Origin: JAZQHR01 sp045540815
GTDB lineage: Bacteria; Bacillota; Clostridia; UMGS1810
NCBI GenBank assembly: GCA_045540815.1
Contig: JAZQHY010000013.1
Coordinates: 1 to 24,362, forward strand
Direction of reading: 5' to 3'
Length of the DNA stretch: 24,362 bases
The notes below the pieces were generated by a model, which did not search any database, was not told the DNA's origin, and was given only the letters and a program-made list of their open reading frames with translations. Position 1 is the first letter of the stretch, and every line of letters begins with the position of its first letter. Positions 7,286 to 14,305 of the stretch are shown piece after piece. Made by a program: the position numbers and the translations under genes.

Positions 7286-7930
7286 TTATAAATGAAATTT
7301 GTGATTTCCTATGGTTGTGTAATACACCCTGTTTGCTGCTATCCAGCTTGAAGTTGATTTTTTAGGGTTGTAGAAAAACATACTCTTTCCTACAACATTC
7401 ACACCCGAAAGCGCGTCTTTTGCTGCATTAATGCTATCGACAGAGGGGGTATTATATATTCTTCCGTTTGCGGTTGGTGTGTACTGAACACCATATTTTG
7501 TATCAAATATTACACCTTTTACTGTGTTTGGGTAATCGGGCGATGCCACTCTGTTTAGTACACAGTTTGCAACCGCTATTTTACCCTTATAGCTTTCGCC
7601 CTCAGCCTCTGCCTCGACTAACCTTGACAACCAGTAAAGGTCTGTTTCATAGTCGGAAGTGCCGTAAAGGGCGCTTCGGGTTTGGGGTCCCACTATTCCG
7701 TCTGGCGAAAGTCCGTTGTCTTTTTGAAATTCTATTACTGCGGCTTTTGTAATTGTGCCGTAGTAACCTGTTACATTCGCTTTAAAATATCCCCTATCCA
7801 AAAGTAATTCCTGGACGGTGGCAACTTCTTCATTTTGTACCCCCAATTTCAGAAGCCCTGATGCAAATGCGTTTATGCCTGATATCGCCAAGGTCAAGGA
7901 TAATGCTGTAGATATTATGATTTTTCTCAT
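7286..7930 (-). CDS. SleB-family cell wall hydrolase with peptidoglycan-binding domain
   Basis: This 214-residue protein is exported: residues 1-23 form a signal peptide (MRKIIIS, hydrophobic core, ending AFA). A peptidoglycan-binding domain (about 30-90; VQELLLDRGYF, IVGPQTRSALYG) precedes a Hydrolase_2 (SleB/CwlJ) catalytic domain (about 98-214). The family is lytic transglycosylase-like and cuts cortex peptidoglycan during spore germination, though vegetative homologues exist. In the AEAEGE motif, Glu108 is the likely catalytic residue by alignment with the GEARGE motif of SleB. AGGAGGT is the ribosome binding site. No ypeB follows, unlike the Bacillus sleB-ypeB pair; uxaC downstream has its own promoter. 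The upstream region holds a sigma-A-like promoter and a structured leader, not an obvious sigma-G site, so expression in growing cells is possible. Confidence 0.88.
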   Translation of the reverse strand: MRKIIISTALSLTLAISGINAFASGLLKLGVQNEEVATVQELLLDRGYFKANVTGYYGTITKAAVIEFQKDNGLSPDGIVGPQTRSALYGTSDYETDLYWLSRLVEAEAEGESYKGKIAVANCVLNRVASPDYPNTVKGVIFDTKYGVQYTPTANGRIYNTPSVDSINAAKDALSGVNVVGKSMFFYNPKKSTSSWIAANRVYYTTIGNHKFHL

Positions 7931-7970
7931 AATAGGTACCTCCTTTTAGTTGGTTTAAGGCTTTTTGCCT

Positions 7971-8040
7971 AAGGTCATACAGCAAGAGTTTTTTCACTGC
8001 GGGAAATATGTTTGTTCCTTTGTGATTGCCGTGTGACCTT
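7971..8040 (-). other. Long structured stem in the 5' leader of the SleB-type gene
   Basis: On the minus strand AAGGTCACACGGCAA (8040-8026) can pair with TTGCTGTATGACCTT (7985-7971). This is 15 positions with one mismatch and one G-T. Inside, TCAC/GTGA (8025-8022 with 7997-7994) and GGAA/TTCC (8018-8015 with 8005-8002) extend the arm to a 9-base apical loop. The element fills most of the ~120 nt between the predicted start (about 8051) and the ATG, ending 40 bases before it. There is no T run, so it is not a terminator. I do not recognise a known riboswitch; a cis-regulatory RNA is an inference. Confidence 0.5.
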
Positions 8041-8057
8041 TACCTTCGCACCCTGCT

Positions 8058-8086
8058 ATTATACCTGAAAAAGGAGGCGCCTGCAA
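8058..8086 (-). promoter_or_regulatory. Sigma-A-like promoter of the SleB-type gene
   Basis: On the minus strand, TTGCAG (8081-8086), a 17-bp spacer and a perfect TATAAT (8058-8063); start expected near 8051. The remaining gene-free DNA from 8087 to 8281 is extremely AT-rich (runs of TATATA around 8225-8240) and shows no other element. Confidence 0.65.
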
Positions 8087-8281
8087 ACTTGATGTGACTT
8101 TATTATTTGTGATATCGTTTTCTCACGTATCCATATCATCTGTTAAAAATGTATATTTTTAAAAATGCTCCCATATAGTGCAAAATCCTTATTGATACCA
8201 TATATTTCTGTAGGAATTTTAATTTATATATATATATTTTATACAAAATTGAAAATAATAAAAAATAATTTATAAAAAATG

Positions 8282-8317
8282 TTGAAAATGATTTAAATAT
8301 GTTATAAAATGTATAAT
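8282..8317 (+). promoter_or_regulatory. pfkA: Promoter region of pfkA
   Basis: TTGAAA (8282-8287) is followed after 15 bp by TATAAA (8303-8308) and by a perfect TATAAT at 8312-8317. The perfect -10 has only a weak -35 at the ideal distance (TGATTT at 8289), so which pair is used is unclear. The DNA here is very AT-rich. Confidence 0.5.
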
Positions 8318-8376
8318 AGTGAAAAATTTTATAATAAACCCATTTTTTGTTATATTGAGGAGACGGAGGAGAATAA

Positions 8377-9498
8377 ATGAGCGATATTAAGAAAATTGCG
8401 ATTTTGACCGGCGGAGGAGATTGTCCGGGACTAAATCCTGTTATCAGAGCTATCACAAAAACAGCGATTTTAAAGTACAATCTTGAAGTTGTTGGTATAA
8501 AAAAAGGATACCACGGTCTTTACCACAGTGATTTTGTACCGCTAACACTTGATACAGTTGATGAAATTCTTACAGAGGGCGGAACTATTTTAAAAAGTTC
8601 AAACAAGGACAACCTTTTTATTTACCCTATGAGAGATGAGAATGATAACATTTTAAGGGATGCAGATGGTAAAATTATGTACCACGACGTATCGGACGTG
8701 GCTGTAGAAAACCTTAAGAGAGAAGGCATAGACGCACTGTTTATCCTTGGCGGTGACGGTACTCTTACTTCGGGAAGAGATTTTTCCAGAAAGGGCGTTA
8801 ATGTAATTGGCGTACCTAAGACTATTGATAATGACCTTGCATCAACCGATACTACATTCGGTTTTGATACTGCTATAAATATAGTTGCAGATTCTATCGA
8901 CAGAATCAGAACAACTGCACGTTCTCACGAGAGAATTATGTGCGTTGAGGTTATGGGCAGAGGTGCAGGCTGGCTTACCCTTCACGGCGGTATAGCAGGC
9001 GGTGCTGACGTTATACTTTTACCTGAAATTCCTTATGATATAGATAAGGTAGCAGAAAAAATTAAAGAGGACAGAAAAAACGGCAGAGATTACACTATCG
9101 TTGCGGTTGCTGAAGGTGCGAAGCCGAAAGATGGTGAGGCAGTAGTCCTTAAGATTAGAGAGGACAGTCCTGACCCTGTAAGACTTGGCGGTATAGCAAG
9201 TGTCGTTGCTGACAAGCTTGAGGAAATGACTGGATTTGAGGCAAGAGCAACTGTTCTTGGTCATACACAGAGAGGCGGAAGCCCAACTGCTGCAGACAGA
9301 ATTCTTTCTATGCGTTACGGCGCGTACGCTGTTGATATGGCTATGGAAGGTAAGTTCGGCAATATGGTTACACTTTGCGGCAGCGAAATGAAATACGATT
9401 CGCTTGAAAATGTTATCGGGCAGAAGACCAAAAATGTTGACCCTGACTGCGAGCTTGTAAGATTTGCTAAAAACACAGGCATTTCATTTGGTGACTGA
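8377..9498 (+). CDS. pfkA: 6-phosphofructokinase
   Basis: Phosphofructokinase phosphorylates fructose 6-phosphate to fructose 1,6-bisphosphate, the committed step of glycolysis. The N-terminus has TGGGDCPGLN (11-20), then GGDGT (125-129), PKTIDND (147-153) with the catalytic Asp, and a C-terminal GHTQRGG. At 373 residues it exceeds the ~320 of Bacillus and E. coli PfkA because of an extra stretch around residues 80-105. Phosphoryl donor: Gly128 in GGDGT permits ATP (PPi enzymes have Asp there), while Lys148 in PKTIDND is the residue seen in PPi enzymes and in some ATP enzymes of the longer clades. ATP is the better guess. GGAGGAG lies 6 bases before the ATG. It is a single-gene unit with its own terminator. 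Confidence 0.93.
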   Translation: MSDIKKIAILTGGGDCPGLNPVIRAITKTAILKYNLEVVGIKKGYHGLYHSDFVPLTLDTVDEILTEGGTILKSSNKDNLFIYPMRDENDNILRDADGKIMYHDVSDVAVENLKREGIDALFILGGDGTLTSGRDFSRKGVNVIGVPKTIDNDLASTDTTFGFDTAINIVADSIDRIRTTARSHERIMCVEVMGRGAGWLTLHGGIAGGADVILLPEIPYDIDKVAEKIKEDRKNGRDYTIVAVAEGAKPKDGEAVVLKIREDSPDPVRLGGIASVVADKLEEMTGFEARATVLGHTQRGGSPTAADRILSMRYGAYAVDMAMEGKFGNMVTLCGSEMKYDSLENVIGQKTKNVDPDCELVRFAKNTGISFGD

Positions 9499-9514
9499 TA
9501 AAACTTAGCTTTTT

Positions 9515-9544
9515 AAGGATGTGATGAAAATCGCATCCTTTTTT
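9515..9544 (+). terminator. pfkA: Rho-independent terminator of pfkA
   Basis: AAGGATGTGAT (9515-9525) pairs with ATCGCATCCTT (9530-9540), 11 bp with one G-T, capped by a GAAA tetraloop and followed by six T. Confidence 0.95.
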
Positions 9545-9553
9545 ATTATATAC

Positions 9554-9582
9554 TTGAAAAATTTAAAGAACTTTGGTAAAAT
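9554..9582 (+). promoter_or_regulatory. Sigma-A promoter of the walRK-type operon
   Basis: TTGAAA (9554-9559), a 17-bp spacer and TAAAAT (9577-9582), starting near 9589 and giving a short leader of about 25 bases. It lies directly after the pfkA terminator. Confidence 0.75.
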
Positions 9583-9613
9583 AATAGTGAAATACTCTTT
9601 AAGGAGGATTGTT

Positions 9614-10303
9614 ATGGAAAAATTAGTTTTAGTTGTTGACGATGAAAAACCGATAGTGGATATTCTTAAATTAAACCTTACAAAAAACGGATACAAGGTT
9701 ATAGAGGCATACGACGGCGAAAGTGCAGTGGCAAAGGCGAAGGAGTGTAATCCAGACCTTATACTTTTAGACGTTATGCTTCCAAAAATGGACGGGTTTG
9801 GCGTGTGCAGAAAAATCCGCGAAACATCAAATGTGCCTATAATAATGCTTACCGCGCGCGAGGAAGAGGTTGATAAAGTGCTTGGTCTTGAGCTTGGTGC
9901 GGACGACTATATGACAAAACCGTTTAGCCTTCGAGAGCTTATGGCGAGGGTTAAAGCAAACCTTCGCAGAATACAGGTGCCCGAGGAAACAAGCGAGGAC
10001 AAGGAAATAATTAGATACGAAAACCTTGAGATAGATGCCGAAAGATACGAAGTTAAAAAGTCGGGCAAGGTGATAGAGCTTACCTTTAGAGAATTTGAGC
10101 TTCTAAAATTCCTTGCATCACAAAAAGGCAAGATATTCAGTCGTGAAAACCTTTTAAACAAGGTGTGGGATTACGAATTTTACGGCGATGTAAGAACGGT
10201 AGATGTTACTATAAGACGACTTCGCGAAAAGATTGAAGACAATCCAAGCGAGCCGAACTACATAATCACAAAACGCGGTGTCGGATACTATTTTGGCAGA
10301 TAG
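9614..10303 (+). CDS. walR: WalR-type response regulator (OmpR/PhoB family)
   Basis: This 229-residue two-component regulator has an N-terminal receiver domain (about 3-117) with acidic pair Asp9-Asp10, phospho-acceptor Asp53, switch Thr80 and Lys102. A winged-helix DNA-binding domain follows (about 130-229; LTFREFELLKFLA, TVDVTIRRLREKIE, RGVGYYF). OmpR-family regulators look alike; the name WalR (YycF) rests on synteny, since the kinase is followed by YycH and YycI homologues. WalR controls cell-wall hydrolases and peptidoglycan homeostasis in Firmicutes. The start at 9614 has AAGGAGG 6 bases upstream; a longer frame from 9521 would run through the pfkA terminator. A PhoP- or ResD-type role cannot be excluded. 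Confidence 0.85.
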   Translation: MEKLVLVVDDEKPIVDILKLNLTKNGYKVIEAYDGESAVAKAKECNPDLILLDVMLPKMDGFGVCRKIRETSNVPIIMLTAREEEVDKVLGLELGADDYMTKPFSLRELMARVKANLRRIQVPEETSEDKEIIRYENLEIDAERYEVKKSGKVIELTFREFELLKFLASQKGKIFSRENLLNKVWDYEFYGDVRTVDVTIRRLREKIEDNPSEPNYIITKRGVGYYFGR

Positions 10304-10326
10304 TGCGACATACACTAGCATATAAT

Positions 10327-10350
10327 ATGCCGGGAACCCCCGGCATTTTT
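10327..10350 (+). terminator. Hairpin-T terminator or attenuator between walR and walK
   Basis: ATGCCGGG (10327-10334) pairs with CCCGGCAT (10339-10346) around AACC and is followed by five T. It lies inside an apparent operon. It may stop part of the transcripts, so that more regulator than kinase is made. Confidence 0.75.
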
Positions 10351-10390
10351 AATACAGCGAAAGTTCTTTCGTATATTTGGAGAGGGTTAA

Positions 10391-12136
10391 ATGTTTAAAA
10401 GTATCAGTTACAAAATCGTTGCTATGTTTGTGCTTCTTACTGTGTCGGTAATTATCCTTATCGGTACTTTTATGATAAACAAAACCGAGAGCTTTTACGA
10501 TGAGGAATTTAAAAACCTGATGGACAATGTGTTCAGCGATGAATACATAGGGCGTCTTTCTGCCATTAACGGTGAGGATAGCTTTTCTCAGCTTGTTACA
10601 AACATTTCGGCTCATTCAGGTCAGATGGGGATAGACTCTTTTAGAAATTATTTCATACTTGATGCCAGAAACGGAAAGGTGCTTTCGGGCGACCTTACAC
10701 AGACTGTTGAGATGACACCAAACGTCATCACTGCTATGAATGGCTCTGTCGGAGGCGAGGTGGACACTCATTCTAAATATATGGATTACGCCGTGCCTGT
10801 TAGCCTTTCTGACGGCGGTGAGTACGTAGTTTACGTAAAGGATATAAAAACCGAAACAAACTCGGTTGTAAAAAATATATTTTATATCATATTTGAAGCT
10901 CTTGGTCTTGGTCTTGTACTGTCTTTTTTGTTTGGTATACTTTTATCAAAGACCATCATTTCGCCTATATCATCGCTTACCGCAAAAGCAGAGCGAATGG
11001 CAGACGGAGATTTTGAGGACACCATTGAGGCGAAAAGCAGTGACGAAATCGGTATGCTGACAAACAGCTTTAATTTTATGGCATCCGAGCTTAAGGACAT
11101 AATGGCGGAGCTTAAAAATGAAAAAGAAAAAGTAGAAAATATCCTTCTTTATATGTCGGACGGTGTTATCGCGTTTGGGCTTGACGGAAAGATAATGCAT
11201 ATAAATGCCGCAGCAGTACGTATGCTTGGCATAGATGATACAGAAAACGCAAATTTCGACTCGATATTTGCGGAAGTAGGTCTTACCATCACACAGATGC
11301 GATTTATGGAAGGCGTTGAGCCTGTCGAAAAGGAAATTGTAACAAAGGATATGCACTTAAAGGCATCGTTTGCGTCGCTTAAAATAAACGAAAAGCTTGG
11401 CGGAATAGTTGTAGTGGTGCAGGACGTTACAAAACAGCAAAAGCTTGACAATTCGCGTCGTGAGTTTGTTGCAAACGTGTCGCACGAGCTTCGTACACCT
11501 ATTACAACTATAAAAAGCTACACCGAAACTATGCTTTTTGGCATAGACGACGGCGAGATGGACAGGGAAATGTTCAAGAATTTCCTTGGTGTAATAGACA
11601 ACGAGTCGGACAGAATGACCACACTTATAAAAGACCTTCTTCTTTTGTCAAAGCTTGACCACGACCAGGCGCACGCAGAGCAGTCGGAGCACGACCTTGC
11701 AGTGATAGTAAAGGATATTGTGTCAAGCCTTCAGATTACGGCGAAAAACAAAAATCAAAGCCTGATATACGAGCCTACCAATGCCCTTCCGCCATTTAAA
11801 TGCAATCGCGGAAGAATTGAACAGGTTATAGTGAATATCATTTCAAATGCTATCAAATATACACCAGAGGGCGGAAACATCACTGTAACTACTATGCACG
11901 TGTACAACAACATCTATATAAAGATAAAGGATACGGGTATAGGTATTCCAAAAGAGGATTTGCCACACGTGTTTGAGAGGTTTTACCGCGTGGACAAGGC
12001 GCGTTCGCGTAAGCAGGGCGGAACAGGACTTGGACTTGCCATTGCAAAGGAAATTGTCGAAGAATACGGCGGTACTATAAATGTAAACAGTGAGGTAAAT
12101 AAAGGTACAGAATTTGTTGTAAGCTTTAATGTGTGA
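10391..12136 (+). CDS. walK: WalK-type sensor histidine kinase
   Basis: This 581-residue membrane kinase has the WalK order of domains. TM1 is about residues 8-28, followed by an extracytoplasmic domain of about 130 residues, TM2 (about 161-186) and HAMP (about 187-240). Then come a PAS domain (about 248-355), HisKA with phospho-acceptor His365 in NVSHELRTPITT, and HATPase_c with the N box NIISNAIKYTP (about 482) and G boxes DTGIGIP and GGTGLGLAIAK. It presumably senses cell-wall or membrane state and phosphorylates the upstream regulator. GGAGAGGG is 5 bases before the ATG. PhoR kinases share this layout, and synteny with YycH and YycI favours WalK. Separated from walR by 87 bases with a hairpin. 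Confidence 0.88.
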   Translation: MFKSISYKIVAMFVLLTVSVIILIGTFMINKTESFYDEEFKNLMDNVFSDEYIGRLSAINGEDSFSQLVTNISAHSGQMGIDSFRNYFILDARNGKVLSGDLTQTVEMTPNVITAMNGSVGGEVDTHSKYMDYAVPVSLSDGGEYVVYVKDIKTETNSVVKNIFYIIFEALGLGLVLSFLFGILLSKTIISPISSLTAKAERMADGDFEDTIEAKSSDEIGMLTNSFNFMASELKDIMAELKNEKEKVENILLYMSDGVIAFGLDGKIMHINAAAVRMLGIDDTENANFDSIFAEVGLTITQMRFMEGVEPVEKEIVTKDMHLKASFASLKINEKLGGIVVVVQDVTKQQKLDNSRREFVANVSHELRTPITTIKSYTETMLFGIDDGEMDREMFKNFLGVIDNESDRMTTLIKDLLLLSKLDHDQAHAEQSEHDLAVIVKDIVSSLQITAKNKNQSLIYEPTNALPPFKCNRGRIEQVIVNIISNAIKYTPEGGNITVTTMHVYNNIYIKIKDTGIGIPKEDLPHVFERFYRVDKARSRKQGGTGLGLAIAKEIVEEYGGTINVNSEVNKGTEFVVSFNV

Positions 12137-12198
12137 TGTGAAATTTTTTAACAACGTTAACGTAAATTAATCTTGTGCGTTGTTTTACTAGCTGCCAA

Positions 12199-12214
12199 TG
12201 TAACAATTGTTACA
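12199..12214. repeat. 16-bp perfect palindrome TGTAACAATTGTTACA
   Basis: A perfect inverted repeat lies 62 bases after walK and about 115 bases upstream of the WalR-like box. Each arm contains TGTAAC, the same hexamer as half of the downstream box but in inverted arrangement. A second regulator or inverted binding by the same one is possible. A weak inverted pair AACAACG (12150-12156)/CGTTGTT (12178-12184) with four T nearby might end part of the walK transcripts. The remainder of 12137-12312 shows nothing else clear. Confidence 0.45.
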
Positions 12215-12312
12215 GCAAAATTTGCACTTTTTGACACGAATACAATATGTAGTTGCCTGCCTTTTACATGTGCACAATTTTAGTAATATATGTTATTTTT
12301 TCTTAAAGTGTC

Positions 12313-12345
12313 TGTAATGCTACTGTAACATTAATGGTGTATAAT
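12313..12345 (+). promoter_or_regulatory. WalR-box promoter upstream of the secreted protein/yycH/yycI group
   Basis: TGTAAT (12313-12318), 5 bases (GCTAC) and TGTAAC (12324-12329) fit the published WalR (YycF) consensus TGTWAH-N5-TGTWAH at every specified position. Ten bases downstream is a perfect TATAAT (12340-12345). The -35 window (12317-12322) has no sigma-A hexamer and falls inside the direct repeat, as in activator-dependent promoters of the PhoB/OmpR class. Expected start is near 12352, with a leader of about 40 bases. PhoB-family sites share the 11-bp period, so the regulator is inferred from the adjacent WalRK genes. Confidence 0.65.
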
Positions 12346-12391
12346 ATACATAGTAATATTAGGAAAGTATCTTCATTAGGAGTGATATAAA

Positions 12392-12853
12392 ATGAAAAGA
12401 AAGATAGTAAGTGTGATTATCGCACTTGTCATAATGACTATGCCGGTATTGTCTATGGCAGCACCGGAGATAATTGCAAACGGTGCGCAGAGCAGTGTTT
12501 CTTATCTTATGCAGATAAAGAATCCTGAGTCGGACACTACTACTACATCAAACCAGACATATATGATTTCTGCAGTAGCACTAGCAGATACTACTGTAGC
12601 GCTATACACATATTCGCCAAACAGTAACGTTTACGCTAGAATGTACGACGAAAACGGAAATCCGCTTGAAGTAAAAGTAGGCGCAAGCGGTCTTTATGCA
12701 CAGGAAATCGGCCTAAATCAGGGTTCAAATAAAATAATGGTAAGAGCACAGAGAGATGAAAACGAAGTTCAGGTTTTCTACCTTGAAATCAACGTGCTTG
12801 GAAAAGGCTTCTTATCAAAGATAAAGACTTTTGCGCAGAATCTATTTAACTGA
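12392..12853 (+). CDS. Small secreted protein of unknown function in the Wal locus
   Basis: I do not recognise this 153-residue protein. Residues 1-23 or 1-24 form a clear signal peptide (MKRK, hydrophobic stretch, SMA-AP), with no lipobox, so release or loose wall association is expected. The mature part is rich in Thr, Ser, Asn and alternating hydrophobic residues. Around residues 55-135 it looks like one beta-sandwich domain: strands such as TYMISAVALA, VYARMYDENGNPL, NKIMVRAQRD and VQVFYLEINVLG, the spacing seen in Ig/cadherin-like modules. A short amphipathic tail (FLSKIKTFAQNLF) follows. There is no Cys and no evident catalytic motif. It is the first gene after the WalR-like box and lies 10 bases before yycH, so a role in signalling to or from WalK or in wall binding is plausible but unproven. 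Confidence 0.8.
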   Translation: MKRKIVSVIIALVIMTMPVLSMAAPEIIANGAQSSVSYLMQIKNPESDTTTTSNQTYMISAVALADTTVALYTYSPNSNVYARMYDENGNPLEVKVGASGLYAQEIGLNQGSNKIMVRAQRDENEVQVFYLEINVLGKGFLSKIKTFAQNLFN

Positions 12854-12863
12854 TAGGTGAATT

Positions 12864-14282
12864 ATGAAAAAAGGAACCCTTAAAAATATTATACTTGTTT
12901 TATTAGTTACAAGCAGTGTTGTTTTGACTTTTAAGATATGGTTTAGTGAAAAATTATGGCCTGATGGCTATAATTTTTTTTCTAATATTACAGAAAAATT
13001 CTTTTCAGGATTAGGTTATGACAAAATATCGCTTGAGCATATAACAAAGCCAAGCTCTATAACAGTTACTAACGCACCTAAAAGAAGTGTGTATTCGGAC
13101 GTTTCTGAAAACTATGAAAAGCTTCGCACTCTTGCCGAAAAGGCATATTCCGACTCAGCAGACGAAAGCTTTGAGTCAGTAGATGAAAAGCAGTGGACAA
13201 ACGCATTAAGATCAAAATCCATTCATATAGCATATCCTGTTGCGTTTGACTCAGCAATACTTGCAAAGACGTTAAACATATCAGATGTTAATGGTGATAG
13301 CAAGGCTATAAAGGAATATGTGGTTTATTCGGGTGACGCAGTATCGTCAAGCATATATGTGCTTATAAAGGATTACAGGTCGGGAGAAATTTTTAAAGCG
13401 CTTACAAACGTGGAAAAACAAGAGTTTGAGGATATGATTGCCCAGTATGCACAAGACAGCGTGGGTACAGTTCCGTATTCATTTGAGCTTAATTTTGATA
13501 AAAAGGAAGAGGACGCATCATTACAAAAGTTTGTTATAGCGCCTGACGTACAGCTTGCACTTGCACCGAAAGCGTATAACGATATTTCCCGCAGAAACGC
13601 ACTTGTAGAGCGAAACGGCGATTATGACTATGAGAGTATAGAAAATATTCTTTCTACATTTGGTTTTAACACAGCGAATGCGAAGCGTTATGTGGAAAAT
13701 GATAATTCTATCGTGTACGTGGAAAATTACGGAACAGTAAAAGTACACGCGGACGGACTTGTGGAATACAAAGCCGTTAACGAGGATAAGGGGATACCTT
13801 TATCCGATAAATCAAATCTTACATACGATGATACCGTTGCGCTTGCCGTTGATATGGTAAATACTATGACGAAAGCAGTTTTTGACGATCGTGAAACAGA
13901 TATCCGTGTAACCAGTGACCTTGTAGACGAGAAGGAGAAAACTGTTAAAATTACATTTGATTATTATATAAACGGAGTACTTGCAAGCAGCTGGAATGAT
14001 TTTTCACCTTCGCGTGATAGAATTGAGCGTGCAGTGGAGATTATTATAACAAATTCAAAGATAGTTTCTTACAGACAGATGATGTCATATTTCCGCGTGG
14101 AAGACGATGTGTCAACAAATGTATCGGCTATAGACGCGCTTGATGTGCTTTTTGAAGACTCAGATTTTGAAAAATATGCCCACTTAACAGACCTGTTTCC
14201 GTGCTATGTACTGGACGAGGATGGCAAGGGTAAAATCACATGGGGCGCAGTTATGGATGGAATATATGAAATAATAAGATAA
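12864..14282 (+). CDS. yycH: YycH-like regulator of WalK
   Basis: This 472-residue protein has one N-terminal membrane anchor (about residues 9-27, NIILVLLVTSSVVLTFKIWF) and a large extracytoplasmic part. The N-terminus matches the YycH pattern (short basic start, IILVLLVTSSVVLT, then KIW). Together with the next gene, a YycI-like protein, the order kinase-YycH-YycI is diagnostic. In Bacillus YycH and YycI contact the transmembrane helices of WalK and restrain it; in Staphylococcus they activate it. The sign here is unknown. Similarity beyond the N-terminus is hard to see, as the family diverges quickly. It lies 10 bases after the secreted protein gene, with a modest AGGTG ribosome binding site. 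Confidence 0.75.
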   Translation: MKKGTLKNIILVLLVTSSVVLTFKIWFSEKLWPDGYNFFSNITEKFFSGLGYDKISLEHITKPSSITVTNAPKRSVYSDVSENYEKLRTLAEKAYSDSADESFESVDEKQWTNALRSKSIHIAYPVAFDSAILAKTLNISDVNGDSKAIKEYVVYSGDAVSSSIYVLIKDYRSGEIFKALTNVEKQEFEDMIAQYAQDSVGTVPYSFELNFDKKEEDASLQKFVIAPDVQLALAPKAYNDISRRNALVERNGDYDYESIENILSTFGFNTANAKRYVENDNSIVYVENYGTVKVHADGLVEYKAVNEDKGIPLSDKSNLTYDDTVALAVDMVNTMTKAVFDDRETDIRVTSDLVDEKEKTVKITFDYYINGVLASSWNDFSPSRDRIERAVEIIITNSKIVSYRQMMSYFRVEDDVSTNVSAIDALDVLFEDSDFEKYAHLTDLFPCYVLDEDGKGKITWGAVMDGIYEIIR

Positions 14283-14305
14283 AGAAAAAAAGGAGGGATT
14301 GACAG

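Noticed and set aside
7971..8040. c-di-AMP (ydaO-type) riboswitch upstream of the SleB-type gene
   Set aside because: The gene type fits, but the conserved ydaO sequence blocks are not visible; only the stem itself is supported.
9521..9613. N-terminal extension of the response regulator by 31 residues
   Set aside because: The extension would be encoded by the pfkA terminator and the operon's own promoter; the ATG at 9614 has AAGGAGG at the right distance.
10293..10326. Promoter for walK using TTGGCA and TATAAT
   Set aside because: The spacer is 22 bp with no extended -10, and the start would fall inside the terminator hairpin.
12313..12329. Pho box bound by a PhoP-type regulator in place of a WalR box
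   Set aside because: The 11-bp period suits both, but the bases fit the WalR consensus exactly and the genes around it include YycH and YycI homologues and no phosphate genes; it is kept as a minor alternative.
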